A stretch of DNA of 64,000 bases, taken from contig CM038916.1 of the NCBI GenBank assembly GCA_021904315.1, positions 558,001 through 622,000 on the forward strand, given 5' to 3'. The DNA is from Sphagnum magellanicum. Lineage: Eukaryota; Streptophyta; Sphagnopsida; Sphagnales; Sphagnaceae. Positions 1 through 11,700 of the stretch are shown here, one piece after another. A program made the translations under genes and the position numbers. The notes beneath the pieces are model-generated. The model saw nothing but the letters and a program-made list of their open reading frames with translations, was not told the DNA's origin and made no database searches. Within the stretch, counting starts at the first letter, position 1. Every line of letters starts with the position of its first letter.

Positions 1-701
1 TCCATATGCAAAGATGGTGGCTGCATCCGTTCTCATTAACTGTCAGTCTTTCCAGTCCTCGTTCTGTGTCTCTACCTCCTGTGCAAAGCTAGGTCTCTTA
101 TGGCATGGCTTCTGACGCATGAATTCACAAAGTAATGCGCTGAGCAATGAGCATGGAGCTGACCAAGGAACAATTGACATAGCCGAAGCGATAACACTTA
201 CAGTTGAGACCAGTGAGAGCCGAGAGCGCAACATCTTTCGCTCCTTCCTCGTACACACGATGAGTTGAACAATCAGGTCCAAAAACACGATCTGGATCTC
301 GGGACAGTGCATGATATCAAGTCAGCCAGTGGCGATGAAACCTTTCCGAGACCCAACCACTCTCAATATACCATTTCCAGAGAAGCTATTGCCGCCGCAA
401 GAATAAAATCCAGGAGAAAGAAATTTTAGCATCTCCAACAACAACGAAGAGAAACTCAGAAGCGCGTCTTACCGAACGTATAGGAAGAAGGATACGGCGA
501 TCGATCGGGCACAGGAACCTTCGAAGCAATGGTGTTATCGTTGGTGCATTCCCAGTCAGAAGTATCAGAGCGAGCTAGCTCCTTATTACTCAAAGGTCTG
601 ACACGTACAGTCACATAAATTTTCTCCTCCGCCGGACCCTTTGTCCTCGCACCTCCTCCTGCTCCAATTCCTACTCCCGCTTTCTCGACCGCCACAGTCA
701 T
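1..701 (-). CDS. Kinesin-7 (NACK/HINKEL-like) motor protein, N-terminal part
   Basis: Microtubule motor gene read leftwards and cut by the window edge. Exons are 701-473, 291-202 and 20-1; both introns have GT-AG ends and the phases agree (phase 1 at each junction). The ATG at 701 is followed by a Gly/Ala-rich leader, then [18 protein letters not shown] (the first motor strand), WECTNDNTI, and across the first junction [20 protein letters not shown]. Exon 3 begins STIFAYG; the P-loop would follow just outside the window. The wording EEKI..TVR.RP plus WEC.ND.TI matches plant kinesin-7 of the NACK/HINKEL group, which act at the phragmoplast in cytokinesis. The family is certain from the motor; the subfamily is inferred from about 110 visible residues and could be another plant kinesin-7. 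Confidence 0.88.
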
Positions 702-1135
702 GACTACCTGATATTAGATAATACCGTCTCCTTAACGGTTTCTCATACCTAGGAAAATCTTCCTTCTCCTTGTGACTATCTATCTCTATATCTGTCAAGC
801 AGTCGATCGCTGCTTCGAAGAATCATTACTCAAGCTCTACCCTCCTGTTCCGAGCCATCGCCGACATGTAGAATCAAACACAGCGCCGTCTAAAATAACA
901 CCTTCCTTCTTGTTGAAGTCAGTTTTACACAATCCACCAAATCACACGCACACAGTCTCTCTCTTTTCTGTGATTTTTCTGGCCGTCATCAGTCGCCAGG
1001 ATACTCGACCTCGACGACGCTCTCTCGCGACACAACAACGTCGACGCTTTGCGAACAGAATTCAAACGGGGTTGGGTGGGGAGGAGGGAGGGGATACTGT
1101 GCAACGGTCACAAGGTTTAGGGTTAAAGTAATAAT
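702..1135 (-). promoter_or_regulatory. 5' flank and presumed promoter of the kinesin gene
   Basis: This stretch is clearly richer in GC and CpG than the DNA beyond it and lies directly upstream of the kinesin start codon. Read on the minus strand it contains a GA-rich tract (about 955-975), common in plant 5' leaders. No TATA box could be fixed with confidence. A short plus-strand reading frame here has no recognisable protein character. The sharp change to AT-rich DNA coincides with the MITE that starts at 1136. Confidence 0.45.
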
Positions 1136-1346
1136 GGTGCATTCACACTTGATGTTAAGTCAGTGTTAAATGAAAATCTAGGTGGCATCCTAGGTGGCAC
1201 TCAATGTTAAATGGGCCATAGCTCAATGTTAAGTGAATGTCAGCTTAACATAAAATTTTCATGGCAACTAGGTTTAAGTCCTAAATGGCTAGCATCGTGT
1301 TAGGGGACTCAACACTAGAGTCCCTAACACCAAGTGTGAATGCACC
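1136..1346. mobile_element. Tourist-like MITE, copy 1 (211 bp)
   Basis: A 211 bp element with terminal inverted repeats that begin GGTGCATTCACACTTG on the left and mirror this on the right. The interior repeats the motif ATGTTAA several times. It has no coding capacity. A second copy of the same length lies at 36637-36847 in the same orientation. TTA/TAA-like bases flank the ends, which suits the PIF/Harbinger (Tourist) group, but the target duplication is not exact. It sits just upstream of the kinesin promoter region. Confidence 0.75.
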
Positions 1347-2583
1347 TTAAGAAAGAATGGGTTAAAGATGTATGGACATTGGATGCCATCCTTCATAAGT
1401 TATTGCCCTAAAGATGTTCTAGCTAGGGCATTAATAGCAGGGTTGGGTGGTTATGAGAATCCTTTACAAACCCCCATTGGTTATACCCACTTAATTGACA
1501 TGGGGTGAAAAATTCAAAAACCCATGGCAATAATGAACCTCTAATGGTCGACTTGCAAAAGAACCTTGCAAGTGAAAGAACCTCACTTGCAAGAATCTTG
1601 TTGTGTAAACTTGGCTTAGGGTTGTGAAAATCTGAAGTTGGTTTTTTATAACATGAATAAGTGAACTATAGCATCATGGTGGCACCACACTTTTTTTTGC
1701 ATTTTTCTTGAAGGCAATGTGTTTGAACAGTGAACATCAATCTTTCATTTGAAAATGTAGTCTTAAACTTGATGTTGTTTCCTTTGAAAAATACATATTA
1801 GTTCACATTAAGTTTATCATCATTTGCATGTGCTCAAGTAACTATGATTCTAAGCTCTGAGAAAGATGACAATATGGTGTTATTAAATGACCAATTTGCC
1901 ACAATGAAACCTCTTTCTAATGATAGACAATTGACATAAAAATGAACATTAGAGATGTTATAGTGTTGAAGCTCCTTAATACATTTGAACTTGGAAGCAT
2001 ATGCTAAACATGATAAACAAATATGTGAGTGTAATCTTAATTTTTGATGATAACAAGATGTTAATCTGAATCTGGTTTTAAGAACAAATGCAAGTTTTGT
2101 GCATTTGTGTGCTTTCAATATATGTTTTCGACTATGCAAGGTAATTTTTTTAAACATGCATGTTAGATTTAACAATAGTTTCAAAGGAGTAGTACAATGT
2201 TAATAGTTAAAATGCATATCAATGGTGAATGGTCTAATGTTATCAATAGTGATGAGAGAGGATGAAAGTGATGTCAGTGTTTCCTTGGATGTACAAAATG
2301 TTTAAGGCATGTGTGTTATTGACATTATTCACCATCAAAGTCGTGTTGTTTTAACAAACATACTTAAGCAATGGGAGTTAATCCAACACAAAAATATGGG
2401 TACCCCACCCATGGGATCAATGTCTTGTCTTGTTGTTATCAAAGCTCAATGTATATAAAATCTAAGTGGGGTTCAATAGTGCCTTGATTTTGAATGTGAA
2501 CACACTAGTGATAAAAGATGGAACTTTTTTGTTGCATTTGAAGGTATAATTCAAAACATTACAATAAGTGCAATTTGTGTGGT
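1347..2583. other. Intergenic AT-rich DNA, no gene seen
   Basis: No reading frame with protein-like composition, no RNA gene and no clear repeat boundary was found. The right part may belong to the LTR of retroelement unit A, whose outer end could not be fixed. Confidence 0.5.
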
Positions 2584-3155
2584 TGTTAACAAGATTTTTT
2601 CTATCCCCAATGTTTTTTTCAGCTTCTAGTTTTTTCCAACAATAGGTTCTTCAAATAGAAAATAAGTACATTTAAATTAACAAAATTAAAACTATTTGCA
2701 ATTTCTTAACTAACATGCATTCAATTCTCATAGTTTCAAGAAAGTTTGCTAAAAAGAAATTCTTCACGTTCCAAAGTGAAAGTGAACCACAAAATATTCA
2801 AAAATAAATAAATAAATAAATCTCATTCTTCAAGTTTGTCCTCTTAATCTTATACTAGCTAATTCAAAAACTAAATAGTCATAACTAACCATTTAAATAG
2901 TCATTAGCCAATACTTAAACTAATAGTTCAAAATTTCAAAAACTATACCTTGTTTTACTACTTGTTTTACAAACTATCAGTTGACTAACTTGTCAACCTA
3001 TTTACTAACCTAATCAAATGTTACTTGTTAGGCTCAATAATTGATTAGATTAATGTACAAGTTAAGTTAAATAACATGTTAGATCACCTGTTAAATTTAA
3101 CAACCTACTTAAATTTATAACTTGTTAAATCACATGTTACTAAATATGGGTAACA
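2584..3155 (-). repeat. Probable 3' LTR of Gypsy-type unit A
   Basis: The inner boundary at 3155 is supported: on the minus strand a purine tract (3159-3167) is followed closely by TGTTACCC, as expected for a polypurine tract and LTR start. The other unit shows the same arrangement at 16826. The outer end is uncertain; 2584 is the nearest TGTTAAC-like site that gives a length comparable to the LTR at 22203-22837. Confidence 0.4.
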
Positions 3156-4599
3156 TTATCCCCCTTTGAAACCACATTCCATCCTCGAAATGTTAGCTCA
3201 AAGTCCTAGGTTAGCTTGGTTTTCCACAACTAATTGATTGATGGCTCTTTCAACAGGTTCAACACTTGCTTCCTCCACACGTTTAGTTTGGTTCAAAATT
3301 TAAAAACTTGTTAACGTTACAATCTTTTATCGATCAAGTGTTTCTTCAAAGGTTGTTATGGCTGTCGTGAATACCTTTGAAGCATGTGAGGTACTAGAAA
3401 TCAAAACAATCTCCTAACTTATACCTATCTGATGTGGGGTCAGAAGTAAATTAACAAGTAAGAACTCCATAGGTCTTACTCCACTATTTAATATAGTAAA
3501 AGAAGGATCAATAAGTTCAGCTTGTTCCTTAACATACTTCTCACTACCTTTCGCACGTTTAGCATCAATAGTGGTAACTTGAATAGGTATGGTAAAAATT
3601 TGAACAAGTAAATGTATGATCTTTAAACTTATTCCACCTCTAAATGGACTGACTGGTTTAGTAGCAACAACATTTTGCACAACAATTGGTGTTGTTGGTG
3701 CTTTGCTATTAGTTCCAATTTCCACATATACAAAGCTAGGGGGTTCATATTTAAAATCAGGGAAAATGGTTTGATATGCTTGTAGTTTTAGTTGGTATAT
3801 CTATTCATCATAGTGAACTAATTCCATGTTTTTTTGAATTTGCTCCTTTATGAACTCTTGAATGATTTGCCACCATTCCTTCCACTTAGGGTTTTTCATT
3901 TCGAAGGCATGATTATGCACCTTGAGCAAGGTGTTGTTCAATAATAACTCCTCAAACTCCTTCAACCTATTACTTGTTTTAACATGTAGAATGGGGTTGG
4001 GTTTATTCAACTATACCTTAATTGTTTCATACCACTACTACCAAAGTGTGGTGTAATTTACTAACTTAAATTACTATGAAACCTTAAAAGTGAAATAACT
4101 TCATTGCATTTTACTAATTTCACCTAGTGAAAATTATTTCATTATAATATCACTATGTAGACATCATGTTTTATTATTAATTAACATAATTCACTATTAT
4201 AATTTACTATAGCAAATAGGTTTATTTCTATGTTTTAAAATTTTTTATCTATGCTAGTTTATGATATACCCTATATTATTTTAAGTTACTTTAGTTATTC
4301 TAATTTATATTTTATGTTATTATAGGCTATTATAAATTATTGTACCTTAAATTATTATATGTTATTTCAAGTTATACTTTAAATTATTCAAGGTCATTTT
4401 ATTTTATGTTATTATAAATTATTTTATCCTAAGCATAATAACTTTAAAATAGTCTAAAACAAAATATAATGACCTAAAGTAAAAATTATTTAGAATAGAA
4501 AGTAATAACATATGAAAAATAATTTCAAATACCCTACAATATAATAACTACCAATATCCTATGATATTATAACATAGAATATGGAACAATAATTTATAA

Positions 4600-5300
4600 T
4601 ACAATAATCACCAATAGTTGTAATATAACATATAATAACCAACAATAACTTATAATACAATAACCATTAATAAAATAGCCATCAATAACCACCAATGGCT
4701 TATAACGGAATAATCACTAATAGTCATTAATATAATAGCCACTAATAGCCGTTAATAGAATAACCACCAATAGCCAGTAATAGAATAGCCACCAATAGCC
4801 AGTAATAGAATAGCCACCAATAGCCATTAATAGAATAACCACCAATAGCCATTAATAGAATAGCCACCAATAGCCATTAATATAATAACCATCAATAGCC
4901 ATTAATAAAATAACCAACAATAGCCATTAATAAAATAACCACCAATAGCCATTAATAAAATAACCACCAATAGCCATTAATAAAATAACCACCAATAGCC
5001 ATTAATAAAATAACCACCAATAGCCATTAATAAAATAACCACCAATAGCCATTAATAAAATAACCACCAATAGCCATTAATAATAAAATAACCATTAATA
5101 AAATAACCACCAATAGCCACCAATAGAATAACCACCAATAGCCACCAATAAAATAACTATTAATGGCCATTAATATAATAACCACCAATAATTATTAATA
5201 GAATAACCACTAAAAAACATTAATAGCCATAAATAGGATAGGTACCAATAGCCATTAATAACCACCAATAACACTAATAAAAGAACAACCAATAGCCATA
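4600..5300. repeat. 25 bp minisatellite
   Basis: Tandem units of AATAGCCATTAATAAAATAACCACC-type sequence, each built of two related half-units of 12-13 bp. The units are nearly perfect between about 4900 and 5080 and degenerate towards both ends. The array lies inside the CACTA-type element. Confidence 0.85.
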
Positions 5301-5384
5301 TATTATAATTGCTTAGGATTGCCAAAAATAATCTAAAGTGAAATAATTCATAATAGACAAAAATAATTTAATGTGAAATAACTT

Positions 5385-5860
5385 TCAATAGCCAAAAGTA
5401 ACTTATAATAGCTATAAGTAGTCTAAATTGAAATAATTTACAATAGCCAAAAATAACATAAAATATATTTTTAAAAACTTACAATAACTGAAAATAGCCT
5501 AAGGTGAAATAAGTTAAAATAGCAAAAAATAATTTATAATGACTCCAAGTAGTCTAAATTGAAATAATCTACATTAGCCAAAAGAACATAGAATAGCCAA
5601 AAGAACTTACAATAACTGAAAATAGCCTAAGGTGAAATAAGTTAAAATAGCCAAAAGTAATTTATAATAACTATAAATAGTCTAAATTGAAATAATCTAC
5701 AATAGCTAAAAATAACATAAAATAGCCCAAAAAACTTATAATAGTTGAAAATAGCCTAAGGTGAAATAAGTTAAAATAGCCAAAAATAATTTAGAATAAC
5801 CAAAAGTAATTGAGAATAACCATAAATAGCAGTAAATAATGTAGGGTGAAATAATTTCAA
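5385..5860. repeat. About 128 bp tandem repeat
   Basis: The phrase AGCCTAAGGTGAAATAAG recurs at about 5497, 5625 and 5754, giving a period of 128-129 bp. Each unit contains several AATAGCCAAAA motifs, so the array appears to have grown out of the neighbouring minisatellite by higher-order duplication. Confidence 0.7.
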
Positions 5861-6202
5861 TTAATGAAAAAATTAATATAATAATTGAAAGTAGCTTAAC
5901 ATAGGTAGTATTATTATATTAACCAAAAAAATCCATTTATTAAAAAAAAAATTCAAAAGAATGGTCATTGAAATGTTACTGAATAATGATATTCAATTTT
6001 TTTTTGTTCAAATGATTTTAAACTTTCAAAAGGAAATAAATGTAATTACGTACATTATTGAATTTTTTTAAAAAGTAAACTCGAATCATTTCATTTAAAC
6101 AAAATCTCAATAAGATATGAATTTTCAAAGTTTATGTTTTTGTAATGTTTAAAATGGAGTATTTGATAAACAAAATGTAATGTAACATATAATCACAACA
6201 AG

Positions 6203-6400
6203 TGGGGTGGCTTGATGGTAAAGATGTTTGCCCCCACTCCAAAGGTCAAGGGATCAAACTTCATGGGTGGTGTTGTGTGCGGTCAACAATGGTATGTTGA
6301 CCGAATATTCTCCTATTGAATTCCTAGGCTAGGTGCCTAGGTTGATTATGTGGCCTACCTACCTAGGTTAGGTTTTTAACCTAGCATAGGTAGTGACACG
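6203..6400 (+). mobile_element. Possible tRNA-derived SINE fragment
   Basis: GGTGGCTTGATGGTAAAG resembles a pol III A box, and about 35 bp later GGGATCAAACTTC resembles a weakened B box, in an island of higher GC inside AT-rich DNA. Plant SINEs start with such tRNA-like heads. The tail is not clear and the match is only partial. Confidence 0.35.
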
Positions 6401-7643
6401 TGTCAATAAATAATAGGCTTTAAAAATCATGAAAATTATCAATAATATTATATATTAAATAAATAAATTTTAATTAATTTCCATACTAGTTAGTTAATTA
6501 ACTAGCAAGTGAATGGTTTGATAAATTTGTATTTCACTTGAGAATAACCTTATTTCACTAGTACTAATGAAACAAGTCATTGTCCGTAGCAACTAGTCTT
6601 CGTTCACTAGGGCGTTAAACAATTTCATTAAGTAAAACTGTCCAAATTCACTCAAAAATTTAGTGAACCCCAAAGTGAACTAGGACGCATTTCCTAGTAG
6701 TGTACTAACCTTTCCAATTTTGGATTTGGATAGTTAAAGTTTGTTTTTTCCCTTTTCAAACTTTATATGAACAACTATTGTTGTTCCTTCAACTTTTAAC
6801 AAGTTTGATCCAAACCAATTATGGTACTTTGTTGTTACATATTGGACTCCTCCATTTTGTTGTAATCCCACGTCATTTGCTCAAATTTAGTTTAGAAACA
6901 CTTCAAATCATTGTGAGTTTTCCAATTGAACTGATTGAGTTTAGTATATTCTTGCTGTAGGTTTTCGATTTTCCTAACAACATGTTCTACCTCTTTCAAC
7001 TTGTTGGACAAGTTTTGGTTCTCATGTTGGACCTTAGTTAAGTGCCCCTTGAATATGACCAATTCTTTGTCACAATTTTTAAAAGTTTGTTGCATTGTTT
7101 CTAACTATAGGCTGTAAGCAGTAGTTGGTCTCAGACAAATTTTCCTTAGTTTGCTCAAACTCAACTCTAAAGTTGGCAAGTTCTTGCAATGACCTTAACC
7201 ATGTTGTGGCATTATGGTCAACTTATTCTAAAAACATACTAATATATCTCAAGTTATGTGTAGAATGATTAGAAACCAGGACAAGTTGAGTTATAGAAAA
7301 TTATGGGTTTTTTACATGAACAGGTTCAACTACAAGTTGAATTGGTTATGATGATTTTGTAGCTATAACTATAAGTTGTTTGGGCTTTACAATTGATACC
7401 ACGGGTTGAATAGGTTCAACAGGTTCAACTTGGATGTTATCAATTACCTTGTCCAAATTGGGCTCAAGTTTTTCCTCTAGGTTGCCATGTGTAGTTATTG
7501 TTTGAAGTTCTTCTCAACCTCCACATCCCATCCCGTTTGAACAGGTTTGTTCCTTCATCTTCCTCTGAGTCAATAACCTATGACCTGAAAGTAACTCCAA
7601 AATTTTTTTTTGGTGGTGAGGTAATAGGTTTAGGACTTAACCT

Positions 7644-7754
7644 CACTACAACAAAAGGTGTCCCTATACACCAAGTGATTTCACTAGATTTTGAATGAAT
7701 TCACTGGTCTAGTGAATAGGGACTAGTGAATTGCACCCACATTTTGTAGTAGTG
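7644..7754. mobile_element. Small CACTA-like MITE (111 bp)
   Basis: It starts CACTACAACAAAA and ends in the inverse of CACTACTACAAAATG, with internal TCACTAG/CTAGTGA motifs like those in the ends of the 2.67 kb element. A clean 3 bp target duplication is not visible. It lies within retroelement unit A. Confidence 0.5.
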
Positions 7755-8704
7755 CATGTCCCGTGGTGTGGGTGATTATTTGTGCATTTTCAATTTATGA
7801 GACTAATGTACCGGTAAAAGCGAAACTGTTGTTGAGCATGTTGGTCTTCTTTCCTTCAAAAACTACTCCCTTGTAACAAGTTTAGGTGAAACATGTCACT
7901 CTTGATCAACATGCCATTTTTGGCTAGTTGGTGATATAGGTTCTTCTAGGGTTTTTGTTTTTGGCGAAGGCACTTCAAATAATGGGAACCATTTTTTAAA
8001 CAAAATATCTAAGATAGGCCTCAAGTAACAATTATTTGCCTTGGTTTTGCTAGAAACTGGGTGAGCTTTAGACATTATCTTATTCTTTACAAGTTTCTCG
8101 ACATGTTCTTCTATAAGCACTTTACATTTTCTCTTCATCATGGCTTTGGTCCTTGATCATGGGCATTAAATAATAACACTGCAAACAAGTTCTTCAAAGA
8201 AATCTTGGAGGAACTCTTTTCCAATGTTCTTGTTTTCAAGCTATTACCATTCAACTTTTTCTTCTACTGGTTTTAATTAAGGAGCTAAGGGTGTCTGCTC
8301 TTCAACAACAAGTTGAGAAATAATCTCCACCTCCTCCTTTGAGTCTTAAATAATAATAACTCGCAACTCTGTTATTGCTATAAAAATCATTGTTTTCCTA
8401 AAAAAATTTATAACTGCTTTAAATTCCTTTTCTAATTCTTTGCTTTTCTTTTTTTCTTCAAAGATTATAATTTCCTCTTTTGTAGGTTCTCATGAAGCTA
8501 AAGGTTCAATGTAGATTGTTCCTATCAAACGACTTGTTCCACTCTTTCCCTCTCCACTTATTTTCTCTTAGTTACTTCAGTTTTCTTCCCATATTTTCTC
8601 ACTTTTGCTTCTCTTCTCAATTTCTCTAAAGCACTTTCACTCATGGCCTTTGATAGTATTAAGAAAAAAACAAAAATAAAGATGCAAGACAAAGAAGGCA
8701 ACGA

Positions 8705-11700
8705 TTATTTATATTTTTTCAAATGATAACAACTTTGTGGCTGAAAATGGACGTGACTTTTAGGGTTATTAACCTCTAGGATACAAACATCTATGGGCTT
8801 CTCACTAAATGTGTCATTTTGATCATTGCAAACAAGTGCATAATTAAACACAATAAGTACATCATCATAATAATGAACAACTACATCAATTCCACAAATA
8901 CCACCATGTGTCCAATAATTATTAACCAATTCAAACTTTACAGGTTCAAAATTTGCATTTTCAACAAGTAATGGTTTACGTTCATCTATTTGAATAGGTT
9001 CATCAACAACCAAATCATTATAGTTAACTAATACAGGTTGTAAAATTATATCTTCAATAAACTTGTTGACAAGGATGGGGTTGGGATCAAATTTATCAAT
9101 GGTGACAAGTAAAACAATATTATTGGGCAAACAGTATTGGATCCTATATGGCCCAAACCATTGTTTTTGGAATTTTGATGCATGTTTAGAAACAACCCGT
9201 GGAAACCATAACACATAGTCTCCAAATTGAAACTTAATTTCAATGAACCAATTTCATGACCATAATGACCTATTCCATTAGTTAGATACAACTAAATCAT
9301 GTGTAATCAACTCGTTCTTTTGTAACTTCTCTAATTTTGACAGTCGGCTAGTTAGTACTATAAGAGGTTTTGGATTTACATGTTCAGTAGGTTTGGATGG
9401 TAAGCGGTACTCTGTAGGCAATAATGGATGTAATCCATACACAAGCTGAAATGGCGTATGACCTATTCCAACTTTGTAGGCGGTTCGATATGAGAATAAG
9501 ACTACGGACATTTGCTCATCTTAATCATTCTTATTCTCATTAACCAATTTGATTAGTAAGGTTCCAAAATCCTTGTTCGTAAACTCAACTTGTCCATTTC
9601 CTTGTGAATAATAAATAGTAAAACTGCTATGTTTAAGAATAAAATGGTTAATAAGGTATCAAATCGCATCATTGATAAAATGAGTACCTTGATCAATCAC
9701 GATTATTAATGGACATCCAAATATGGTAAAAATATATTCATACAAAAACTTGGCGATTACTACAACAATATTAGTGCGAAATGCTTATGCTTCCACCCAC
9801 TTTGTTACATAGTTAGTGGCCACTAAAATGTACCGATTGCTTGACAATTTGCTTGCAAGTTTAGTAGGTCCAATAAAATCCAATCCCAGTTTTTGAAATG
9901 GTTTTTTAAATATAATAATAACCAATTTGGCCAAGTTTTGTGTCAACAGGTTACCTATTATTTGACATTAGTCATAGGTTTGATAGTATTCATGGACATC
10001 TTGATTTTTATCGACCACCAATAACCAACATTGAGGATCTTTCTCATAGTCATGTCAGTAAGAAATGTCCTCTTGCAACTCCTCCATGTAAATCTTACAA
10101 GATTATGGATACATGTTCTAGTTGCAAGATTCAGCAAAACCTATTGTCTTGTCCAAATCTATATAATATTCTTTTTTGAAGCACAAATGATTTATGTTGC
10201 AACCCCATTTTGGGCAAGTGGGAGACTTGGAGTCCTCCGGGACTCCCAAAAACTCAGAAGACGATTTGAGGGGTCAAATCTCCTCGCATTGGTGTGCTCT
10301 TTATATCATTGGAAAGATCTTGAAGTGTAGATGTCCAAAATGGCCTCGCATGAGCCATTTGGACATCTACAGCCCAAGTTATGGGCAAAAGAAGGGCCGG
10401 GAGTCAAATTGGCAATTTGACTCTCGACCACTAAAAGTCGGGAATTGACCTCTTCCCGACATCTCCTAGAGGAGTGCGACATGGCGTTGGAAAGCTCTCG
10501 AGGAAAGATATAATTTTGGTTTAAACCTCATTCCAATCAGAGGTTGGAGCCGGGAGATATGAGCTCCCAAAGTCTCGGGACTCCAACCCGAGATAGTTTT
10601 GGGACTCCTCCTTGGGAGTCCCGGGAAAAAAAGCCATTCGGATGTAGCCTCCGCGGTGAGACGCAAAGAATACTATATGAGGGAAGGTGGTGGCTTCCCC
10701 CGAGTTCGGGTCGTGGTGAGTCTTGTGTGTCGAAGAGCCCGTGGCTTGTCCCAACACCCAAGGGTGTTCCCGGATGCTAAGTAACCCTCTTGTGGTTGGT
10801 TTTGGATGCAGATTCAAGCTTGATAATCTAGTCCCTCTTCCTAGTCTAATCCCGGGACTTCTAGCACGCCCTTCTACTCCTTTTTAGTGCTGGAAGTCGG
10901 GAGTGACCCCCAAGTCCCAACTTTCCGCAACTTTACATAATTGGACCTTCAAGTGGGTTCAACAAGGGACTTAGGAGCGCGTCAATTTAACTCTATAATA
11001 CTAGTGTTATAATAATAATCTGACAGGATCCAGAAAAACCATCTAAAATTTTATAAACCTCATGTTTGGTTATAATATTAATGACATCATTAATAAACAA
11101 CAATGAGCATGGATATTTATTTGTGGCAACATTAAGCTTTTTTAAATCCACACAAATTATGAGTTTCATGTTTTTTTTAGGCACTACAACTATAGGTGAT
11201 AACCAATTAACCTCTTCAACAAGTTTAACAAAACCTGCAACAAGCAATTTGTCAATATCATGTTTAGCTAGGTAATTATGATTCAACCGGTACCTTGTTT
11301 GATGAACAGGTGGTATCGATGTGTCCAACTCAATCCAATGTTGAGTTATCTCGGGTGGTATGCCCTTCAGGTCTTTGTAAGTCCATGTAAAGATGTCTTT
11401 GAACTCCTTCAATAATTGAATCACTTGGAAACTAACAACAAGTTCTATATCAACATTGATTTTAACTTGTTACAAGTTTTTTTTAGAACCCAAGTTAATC
11501 TTGGTAAGTTGCCATTTTTTTATGACAATCCATCTAGTAATGTAAAGATTTTGAACTCTTATCCAAGCATGTGTCTCATCAATTTCCATTTCTCCTATTT
11601 GAGGTTGAAAAAAAATCTTTGGCAAATGTTGTTTGAAAAAATCAGGAGGTATAACTATTTGAACGTGTAATATAGATACTAGTTCGACGAGTTGATCATT

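Larger units (their letters stand above)
4033..6702. mobile_element. Non-autonomous CACTA-type DNA transposon (2670 bp)
   Basis: The ends are CACTACTACCAAAG on the left and the inverse of CACTACTAGGAAATG on the right. A 3 bp target duplication TAC flanks them (4030-4032 and 6703-6705), typical of CACTA (En/Spm) elements. Sub-terminal copies of TCACTAG/CTAGTGA occur near both ends. No transposase is present: the interior is a minisatellite, a longer-period tandem array and a possible SINE. It interrupts the ORF3 of retroelement unit A, so it inserted after that element. Confidence 0.75.
3156..8644 (-). pseudogene. Extra retroelement reading frame (ORF3) downstream of integrase, unit A, decayed
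   Basis: Between the integrase tail (ends 8705) and the polypurine tract lies about 2.8 kb of former coding sequence on the pol strand, split by a 2.67 kb CACTA-type insertion. Pieces in order: a basic start at 8644 (MSESALEKLRREAKVRK), a charged segment (8141-7896), a Pro/Val/Glu-rich stretch near 7450, a coiled coil (7095-6892, MQQTFKNCDKELVIFKG...), then after the insertion a conserved block at 4010-3801 with NPKWKEWWQ, and a tail to 3414. Unit B carries the same protein. Stops and frameshifts make it non-functional here. I do not recognise the family. By position it resembles the additional ORF that some plant Ty3/Gypsy elements carry between pol and the 3' LTR. Confidence 0.6.

Noticed and set aside
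772..1131. 119-residue plus-strand frame beside the kinesin gene
   Set aside because: Low-complexity Arg/Ser/Thr composition, no domain, and it overlaps the kinesin 5' region; better explained as promoter DNA.
4600..5300. Regularly spaced short repeats that might suggest a CRISPR array
   Set aside because: The units are contiguous with no unique spacers, in a eukaryotic nuclear context; a minisatellite.
10466..10817. Overlapping frames in the GC-richer island
   Set aside because: They lie inside a TG...CA segment with a target duplication and no conserved protein; chance openings in a solo LTR.
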